From Glossina fuscipes (Eukaryota; Arthropoda; Insecta; Diptera; Glossinidae): a stretch of 64,000 nt of DNA. Positions 56,501 to 64,000 of the stretch are shown here, piece by piece; positions within the stretch are counted from its first letter, which is position 1, and each line of letters starts with the position of its first letter. Both the position numbers and the translations under genes were made by a program. The notes beneath the pieces are model-generated. The model was given only the letters and a program-made list of their open reading frames with translations, ran no database searches and was not told the origin of the DNA. The stretch spans positions 17,400,877-17,464,876 of the forward strand of contig NW_023998416.1 in NCBI RefSeq assembly GCF_014805625.2, given 5' to 3'.

Positions 56501-57541
56501 TCGAATTTTCCAACTTTCTCTCAAACCACAGTTAATATTTTACGAAAGAATATCAAATGCGGTCGTACAATCATTCTCTCTTTCTTGTTATTCTTGTTAT
56601 GTTCTTGAGGTAACGTTTAAAAGTGTTGTTCCAACATTCGCATGAAACGGTCGCAAATCTAAGGACCAGGTTCATAAGGTTGCATTTAACTATTACATTA
56701 ATTAACTTAACTATATTACATTACATAGATGTGTGTTATGTTTTGAATATATTACATTGTAATAGCCTACATAACAATTAATGCTTGGTTTTTCTACCGA
56801 GTTTAATAAATTAAAGATTAGTACGCTTGGAATTCCGTTGATGAAGAATCCAGTCAATATTACGTATACTACTACTCGGGTGTTAAAAAGTTCTTTTGGC
56901 TCTTATGGTAGTGTTACTACTACATTTTCTATGGTAGTGCTACTTGTGATCTGAATATAGCGCTAACTAGAGATACGCGGCATGACGTCATTCAATACCT
57001 ATAACAAAGTCCCAGACTCCTTTACAGATGCGAATTGCTGACCCATTTGCATTTTGCCAGATTAATTTCCTCAAAGAGCTGCGACCGTTCCCCAATTACC
57101 TGCGGCTTTGCACAAACAAAGTTTATTTACATTTTAAAGGCTTTAATTGTATCTATACATATAAAAATATTAACACAAATGTTGAGTAGAGTGTTTTTGT
57201 TTTATCGACTTACCTCCTCCGAACAGCAACACATAAACGGGCAATTCGGAAAAGACTATAGAACCGAAAGCATGACTAGTACAGGCAAAATAAAAATCCA
57301 CCGCCAATGACCAACGGCCGCGTAATTTATCGTAACGAAATCGCTTTTGCGACGTATCATACGGCATAGCGTTGAAATCATTATTTAGATCTAATGTTGC
57401 AGACGCTGTACGGGAAGATAGTCTGCTATCCGTTATCGTTGCGATTTCGTAGGCGTGCGCGTGATTGTCTTTGCATTCTTTTGACGACAATTGTATACAA
57501 TTATTTAATCGCTGTTTAGCTCCCACGTAAATAGATTTCAT
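50595..57541 (-). CDS. Divergent SLC6-family transporter, intact
   Basis: Exons: 57541-57214, 53837-53530, 53465-53425, 53395-53236, 53170-52828, 52757-52600, 51347-51219, 51140-50934, 50861-50595; 646 residues, all GT-AG, all phases consistent, ATG (MKSIYVGAKQ) and stop present. A cytoplasmic N-tail of about 75 residues precedes RGRWSLAVDFYFACTSHAFG (RxxW and TM1), then FLGQFSSSGIISVFRVAPIF, EL2 WMSCDNAWNSINCSTHSYYD, GPGWGTILTLASHNSF (TM6), PNFWSFLFFSMLFMAELSAV (TM8), TTWIYGRERFQCDLQFMLGK and the tail APHDWHPVDADNRRFYEEIM. About twelve TM segments are expected. TM1 lacks the GxGNxWRFP sodium/substrate motif, as in the neighbouring divergent gene. From memory this resembles the Drosophila CG13793-CG13796 group. 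The last-but-one large exons match the 33.4-kb gene in length (207 bp each). The first intron is 3.4 kb and repeat-rich. Confidence 0.88.
52000..52240 (+). mobile_element. Mariner transposase remnant (probable)
   Basis: LRLLKSGETVNTKCSQQSLI resembles the mariner block YELLPxGxTVNxxxYxxQL, followed after a stop by TSEMLRLTSEG and HIKIVMR pieces (mariner: ...NARPH). Highly decayed; lies in the intron between exons 6 and 7 of the intact SLC6 gene. Confidence 0.45.
52774..52798. repeat. (GA)n/(CT)n microsatellite forming a polypyrimidine tract
   Basis: On the transcribed (minus) strand it reads (CT)n and lies 16 bases upstream of the acceptor of exon 6 of the intact SLC6 gene, filling much of a 70-nt intron (52758-52827). 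Confidence 0.9.
55240..55600 (-). repeat. Family B repeat, reverse copy
   Basis: Reverse-strand matches: aagtttttgttaagaaagag, gtttatgatccactgcgga, cttctgctcaatttgat, gaagtcgatatcttcat and taggagagtgctaaca with cacggacgcac. Lies in the first intron of the intact SLC6 gene. Confidence 0.65.
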
Positions 57542-60500
57542 AATTTTATTATTATTTATAAATGCTTTTCAATTAAATGCTATGTAGAGCACGCCTCATA
57601 TTGTCATCAAGGAAATTTTGTTTGTCTTGCGGTAATTCCTTTTTTCTGCAACTTATATTTGCTACGTATATCGAACGTTGTATATCCTGATTGCGTTTTA
57701 CGAAAATGTAAAAAAATGTCGTTCTTTTAGTTTATAATTCCACTCATGTGTAAAGACGTTCTTTTTTTTTCTTTTTAAATGAATGCAATCTTGTAATTTT
57801 AGTGCAAGTTTCCTCAGCTTCTATTTGTCAACTATTCTCGAATCACGCATTCTTTTCACGCTAGTAATGGGAAAAAATCGTTTTATGTATATCTATAAAA
57901 TTTGAAGAAAAAAAAATAAAATTACTTAAAGCCAAGACAAATTGTTTCTATATATAGCAATTGTCGCTGGCAGTTAGTGACAGGTCTATCTCAAAATTTA
58001 AATTGCTTGTAAGTATAATAAACTAAGTAAAGTAAGTGAAAAATCGCTTTGACCCATCATCTTAGACTATTAAATACTTTATAAGATTGAGACATTATCC
58101 AGATAGGAAATAAATGCTTCGATGTTGTTTTTAATATCTTAGCGAAAGCTAAGGATAAACTAATATCGGAGTCAAAGTTCATTTTTCTTTAATGAATAAA
58201 AATGCAAACGGAAATACACGCACACATATGATATTAAGATACTAAGTGCACGACTATTATCAGTAATAATTGATCGTATAATCATTCGACTGCAAGTAGA
58301 CTTTAAACGCGGTTTAAAATTAGTTTCGCAAGTTTACATTACATTACATTATCGCAATTTCTTATGTTTAATAATCATTTTCTTGCTAATATTTGAAACT
58401 TTTTAACTATGAAAGCTTTTATTTCTCGCTATTTTCCGTCTATAAATTAAATGTCGCATGGGATATATTATTTATCTCTTTTTAATTTATTTCTTGCGAA
58501 AAATTGAGTAAGTGATATTGTCAATGCTCTGCTTTTCAATAAATATAAACGATTGCTCTCAGTGCGTAAACAACAAGCGAGGGGAGCCGTTGGTAGGAAT
58601 AAATGCAAATAAATTTTAAGTTATACTCTTTTAACGAGATTCACATATGTACATTTGTAAGTCAGGTAACGAAAAATATTTTAGTCGGGCAGGAGGAGCT
58701 ATTGAATATTTTACACTGCATTATCTAATACAATTCTTTATTTGTATTTGTATGCAAACAGCGGAAATTATAAATTGTGTTCATGTAAAAGTGAGGCCCG
58801 AATATAATTTTCTTGCCAAATATCTTATTATGTTCATCTGTTCTTCTCATTAAGACTTAGAAGAAGTAAAGTTTTACTTTGACCATTATACGACGGGGGA
58901 TTCAAAAGGTAGACCTGCGTGGTCCAAATTGGCTGCAGGTAAAGATTTACTTTCCATGCAAATCCTTACATGGGATCGGGTAGAAAACAGATCTACAACA
59001 TCCACACTTAATATAGTTAATCTTAATGTCAAGTGTAATGAGAGCTTACTACCCGTGAAGGAAAGACAAAACATTTGTGCTACTCGATCCAATTTGGCAT
59101 ACTGACATACTATTGCTCAGGGATTTTCGTGGAAAAATTTTGAAATTGGAATTTCCTTTCGTATAATAACTTTTTAAGATGAAAAGTGGTCGCAGAAATA
59201 GTTCGAATCGACCAATTTGGGTAGCTTCCGTCAAAAAAAGTTAAAAATTGCATCCTGTGGGTTGAAAATTAGAATTAGAGAAAAAGTTAGAAACGCACAG
59301 ACGGTTTCCCTACAATATGATTTAAGCACATTTTGAGGTCCAAGATGATAGTTGAATTTTCTGCCAAGTCATAAAAATTTTAATTTGCAATACATATATT
59401 GTATATAGTGCGATAGGTATGGTTATACATCGATATATCAAGTAGTCAAGTCGATCTAACAAATAAACTTATCCCCGTTTTGTGCTAAAATGTCATAAAC
59501 AACGTAACGGTGGGTATTAATGAAGTCGATGTCAACCGAACATGTCTTTAATCCTATTAAAAGAAAAGAACAAACCCCAATACCAAGGCACTTTTTTATT
59601 ATGTTTATTTATGAATTCATATTAACACGGATTGTTTACAGCAACAAAATAAAAAAACAAAAACCAAAAATATAATAAAAATAAAAAACACAGTATAGAA
59701 GAAGTTGTTTATGGTTTAAATGGAATCTTTTTACACCCATTATATATTTAAAAAGAAATAAATAATGAACTTTTAATATTGATATTGAAAGGCGTAATTA
59801 GAAGGCGTAAACGATAGCACAGTCGAAGAAAATTGTTTGAACACCTTTTCGATGGTGTTTAAGTTACACTTATGCTTCGCTTGAAAGTGTGCGATACGAC
59901 TTTAAGCATTTATAAGTTATAAGCAATTTCGCTCTTAATGACAGACCAATTCCGAGTAGGTAGCAGTGGATTTACTTTTACTTATTATAGTTCGGCGGAA
60001 ATTTTAGAGGAAACTAGCTTTTTTAATCACATACTGGCATCCTTCAAGGCCACATTAGCTTTATGAAGACGTCTCTAAATACTGCGCCGGCACTTATACA
60101 TACATTAATCCTCATTCGAACTAATTTGCACTTATCATGCCCTTACTTACGACTGTTAAGCATTAACGTTTAATCATTTGTAGTGTTTGATCTTTAGTGC
60201 CAACCAATAAGACATTTAAGTGCAATTACAAACGTACGCACAACTGTAAATATAAATAAAGTTCAAGTAATAAGAAACCTCACTTCAAAAATGATTCGAG
60301 CATGAAGTTCATCAGCTACTTAGCGTCAAGCTAAAATGAATGCAATACTTGAATGGTATTCTTAATAATTGCATTACATAATACGGTCATTAGTAAAAAA
60401 GTTAATTGGCTAAACTCAAAATGCTTTTAATTTTTTTTTTTTTTTAAATTTAATGTGTGGAAGCATTAGTTTTATTTTTAAATTTGCTCTGCCCATATAT

Positions 60501-61600
60501 ATCGCCGTGTTTACGGTTTACATTCCATTGTTTTTGAATGTCACGCAACTTTTTTTACCGTCTACAAGAAAATGAAAGTAAATTTATTCTATCGTTGTTT
60601 TCGTAACACTAAGAAGAACGTAACATTTACGGAAAATATCCCTGATCAAGGCGCTCTATGCACATATACGGCAATCCATTGAAAATATTTTATATTAAGA
60701 TGAGAGACTAAAACTTTAAGGTCATCCTTGCATTACGTAACACAAGCAAAACCATTACGCAATGATTCGATTATTAATTTTGGTGAGGAGCAAAAAATGA
60801 GAAAGCTGAAGAATCTTTTAGAAACTAAGGCACATCAGTTAGTTGATTATCAAAATGTGTTTATTCCTTGTCCTCATCCGAAAAGACGTTAGTTGGGTAA
60901 AGTGATGGAAATCTTCGAGGACTCGGTGAACCTGATTGTGTGCCTTATCCTACTAATATGACAAGACCTTTAATAAAACTTTGACGTCAACGGTCTTTTC
61001 CACATTCAGCCATATGAACGATCCACCTGCAGCAATCTTACTCTTCATCGTTCTTATCACAAATAACAATAAAAAAATGAATTTATGTACAATCATAGTA
61101 AATAGTTTTTTACAATTAATAACAGAAGAACGATTTTCGAGCATATTTGACACACAAGTGAAGCGCAACTAAGATTCGGCGTAAAATCGTCATAGCCTTC
61201 TTAGTTGTTTTTATTTATAAATCATTGTCATTTAGTGATTATTTGAATAATTTGTTTTTCTTTATGAGAAGGATTTTTTTAGAAAATATTTTTATTAATT
61301 TTGCTTTCAACTGTTAAGTAAATAAATGGAAAATATTAAAAAACGAACACATAAATAGACATATATAACTAAATATATTCCACAATAATCGATTTAGTGC
61401 GAAATGATGTTATCATCATACAACGTTCAAGGTGCAATATTTAGTGAAACAATGAAACAAAGAATTTATTACTCACTTTTGTTTTAAACATATATTTAAT
61501 TATATATATAAAAGCAAAAGATTTCATATTTTAATACATGTTGAAGCTTCTCTTTCAGATCGTGTAGTCAAGGTCACCTAATCTATGATGCGATTTTCCT
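57542..61600. other. Upstream of the intact SLC6 gene, no gene seen
   Basis: About 4 kb of AT-rich DNA with promoter-side sequence of the SLC6 gene on the minus strand and no exon-like frames. A few open frames of 60-70 codons show no recognisable family. Confidence 0.5.
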
Positions 61601-61604
61601 TTTT

Positions 61605-62420
61605 ATAACCACAGGTGAAGGATGGGGAGTTTATTCATTTTGTTCTAATGTTTGCAACACATCAAAGAAAGCTTCACGGACCCGATACTGCAGATATATT
61701 TTTCATCAACATGAAATTCTGGATTGATTAAGTTATGTCTGTCCGTATGTGTGTCGGCGTGGTGTATGTTGTCGGCACTCTCCTAGTCGCAAAAATTAAG
61801 ATATCGATTGTAAGTTTCCAGAAACATTCGAAGTCTTTGCACGCAGGTTGGTGTTGAAAATGGTCAGAGCACAAGCCCGCAGTGAAGCGTGAACTGAACG
61901 CAACCTCTTTTCTCCAAACAAAAATTTATGGCTGTTGCTCACTTTTCACAAATTATTAAAGATAGAAGGCTGAAATTTTGCCCATTCACTTTACGAAAAA
62001 CTCTATTATTTACGTGCAAAAATTGAGAAACGGTCATGCCCACAAAAGTTGCAAGTGATTAAATTATTTTCATTTTCACCTTGTTGAGGCTTTATGCTTA
62101 TTAATCATAAGGTAAACAAGACAGAACGTTTAAAACTATTTTGTGCACTCCTCAAGTAAAGATATATTATCTGCCTAAAAATGCATTGATTCTAAAATAG
62201 ATTGGAATTGGACGTCTGGACTTAGTGGTGGGTTAATTTTTTCTTAATAACACCAGCGACATGGGTATCAAATAAATGGACTTGGAGAGTAGAAGATGAC
62301 AAGGTAACTGTGTTGATCCTAAATTATGGTGGGCGTCCTGACGTATCGGATTAATTTTGTCGTTACAATACCGTTGATACTGGTATCACATAAAAGGACT
62401 TGGAAAGTAGAATGCGCTAA
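61605..62420 (+). repeat. Family B repeat, long copy 2
   Basis: ttataaccacaggtgaagga, gtccgtatgtgtgtcggcgt, gttgtcggcactctcctagt, aaaattaagatatcgattgt, agcacaagcccgcagtgaag, aacaaaaatttatggctgtt, aagacagaacgtttaaaact, agcgacatgggtatcaaata. Near the right end the last block is repeated (61.2-62.3 and 62.35-62.42 kb: ctggtatcacataaaaggac ttggaaagtagaatg), a small internal duplication. Confidence 0.8.
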
Positions 62421-64000
62421 ACTAAATTTGTTCATTCTACACTAATTATAGTGGACGTCACGATGACTAACGATGCCTTTTAGCGAAGTAAAAGGTGAAA
62501 GATAAATCTTATTCTGTGCACTTTTCGTGGTAGTGGGTAGTCGAATACAACTTTCTTGCTTCTTTAGTTTCTAATGCTATTGAAAAACTCTTTTGTGTAC
62601 AATGCGCTCATGTGCAAAGTCGGGTTGAAACCCCTTGTTTTGATTATATCTTAGACGAGCCGTTGACAGAACGACATCGACTAGATAGTCAAAATAAGCA
62701 TGAGCATCAAATTAATGCAAACACTGTTATAAATATAAAGAACTTTTGGAGCGTTTTTATACTCCAACAAGAAGGCTTCACCAGTACATTAGCATTGAAA
62801 AGTTAACGATAAATTACACATCAGAAGTAGAGTAATAGGATCACAACCTGACCGAGAAATAATAATAATGACAAAGACATGATGGTCAACATAGAATCGA
62901 TATTGAATTCAATGTAATCTTTAATGAATGATTTTTCCAAAAATACGCAAGTTTCGAGTATAGAATTTCGTTAGGGAATGGAGAAGACGCCCAGTTCACG
63001 TGGAATTTCACCCCGATCATTTAAGCCTCCACAAATTTATGCGCCCGATTCATGTGCTCCTGACTGAAGAGAATACCCTCTTTTGAATATGGAATTTTGT
63101 CAGGGCCTGAATAAGCAGATTAATCCCATCGAAATTTCACGCCGATCATTTATACTTTCACGAACTTGTGAAACTGATTTAACTTTGCCCTATTATTGGT
63201 TGTATTCTCTAGTCTTACAGCTCGGGCCGAATGAGTATATAAAACTAAAATTTAAAAACCGTTCTTTAGTAGATCGTGGGCTAGGTTAAGAAAAACTCCC
63301 TTGTTTGGTGACACCTAGGGCCCGCTAATATTTCCCGACGTCGAGTAAACTCGATAGTAATTTGAATATGTTACTCGGCAGAAATTTTACGACTGATAGT
63401 AAGAAAAGTGCATACTTTATCAAAAGCTGTAAGCTTTCTTCTACTTAGCAATGCATAATCCATGGCTATCGAGAACTACAAACTGGTCCCTGTGTGATTG
63501 AAGGAACAGGTCATACTGATTTTTGCACAACGAACCTACTATTCCGTTACTTATAATGCTTCGTTTCAGGTAATTCATAAATAGTAAACCGTGTGTGTGT
63601 AATAATAAAACCCGGACGAATTTAAGGGAAATGCCCCACAAAGTAACAAAGACATGTATAAGATAAATAGGAAAAAGAATCCGCCTAAATGCAAGATAAT
63701 CCTATAATGAGCATAAGAAAAGAAGAAGAAGAAGAAAAAAGAACCTGGCGCCATAAAAAATGACACATAAAGCGACTTCTTTAAATTTATTCCTTTGTTC
63801 ACGTTTTCTTTTGATTTCCTGTATATGTCAGCAAAGCGAATTTCCAAAGAAAATTGTACTAAAAGTTTCGATTTTTATTTTCTTAATTTGTTTTTTTTTA
63901 TTTTGAAAACAATGAGAAATACTTTCAATTTCTTTCAAATAACAATCACATTATTATGGTAATCATTTGCTTTGTTTTGTTTGTTTGTTTTTTTTTTTTT
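62421..64000. other. Right end of the window, no gene seen
   Basis: Short open frames without recognisable homology, a GAA-rich tract near 63,719-63,740 and a T-rich end. Two partly similar stretches (62.97-63.05 and 63.10-63.18 kb, 'catcgaaatttcacgccgatcattta') look like a local tandem duplication. Confidence 0.45.

Overview
The window looks like nuclear DNA of a higher (probably calyptrate) fly. The evidence is AT-rich non-coding DNA, short GT-AG introns of about 55-100 nt beside a few very long ones, an insect TEP gene, an insect SLC6 cluster, an intron-bearing tRNA-Ile(UAU), and many short decayed repeats carrying the 'gtccgtctgtccgtctg' core common in fly genomes. Species is not determinable; Glossina- or muscoid-like is a guess.

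Layout. 1-5.8 kb: no supported gene; a mariner relic, a tRNA-Ser-derived SINE and a (TA)n tract. 5.8-14.8 kb (+): a TEP / alpha-2-macroglobulin-family gene of 19 visible exons (about 1,440 aa), lacking only its signal-peptide exon, with the thioester cysteine replaced by Asn. 15.2-24.6 kb (-): a six-exon CIP2A homologue (860 aa), tail-to-tail with the TEP gene. Its 6.5-kb last intron contains, on the same strand, a complete intronless gene for a 1,130-aa REJ/polycystin-related single-pass membrane protein, plus an RNase-H-bearing non-LTR retrotransposon relic. 25.7-26.8 kb (+): a broken copy of an Armitage/MOV10-like helicase. 27.7 kb (+): tRNA-Ile(UAU) with a 35-nt intron. 28.4-57.5 kb: an SLC6 transporter array. 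It holds one intact divergent gene (50.6-57.5 kb, -), a second divergent gene whose first exon appears to lie about 9 kb upstream of its body (33.4-45.8 kb, -), an inverted broken copy inside that long intron (40.7-42.2 kb, +), a 5'-truncated copy of a more canonical SLC6 gene (28.5-30.5 kb, +), a lone terminal-exon relic (33.1 kb, +), and an orphan first exon with its promoter region (31 kb, -). 57.5-64 kb: no gene found, only repeats.

Functionally the genes are unrelated: humoral immunity (TEP), a PP2A-regulatory / mitotic scaffold homologue (CIP2A), a surface receptor (REJ) and membrane transport (SLC6). From memory, Drosophila also keeps Tep2/Tep3 close to a cluster of aberrant SLC6 genes at cytological region 28C, so the TEP-SLC6 linkage may be ancestral. 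The SLC6 stretch shows repeated local duplication, inversion and decay, with repeat copies at or near several break points. Two interspersed repeat families (called A and B here) dominate the accessory DNA; family A has inverted subterminal ends and a compensated 3' hairpin, resembling DINE-1/Helentron-type non-autonomous elements.
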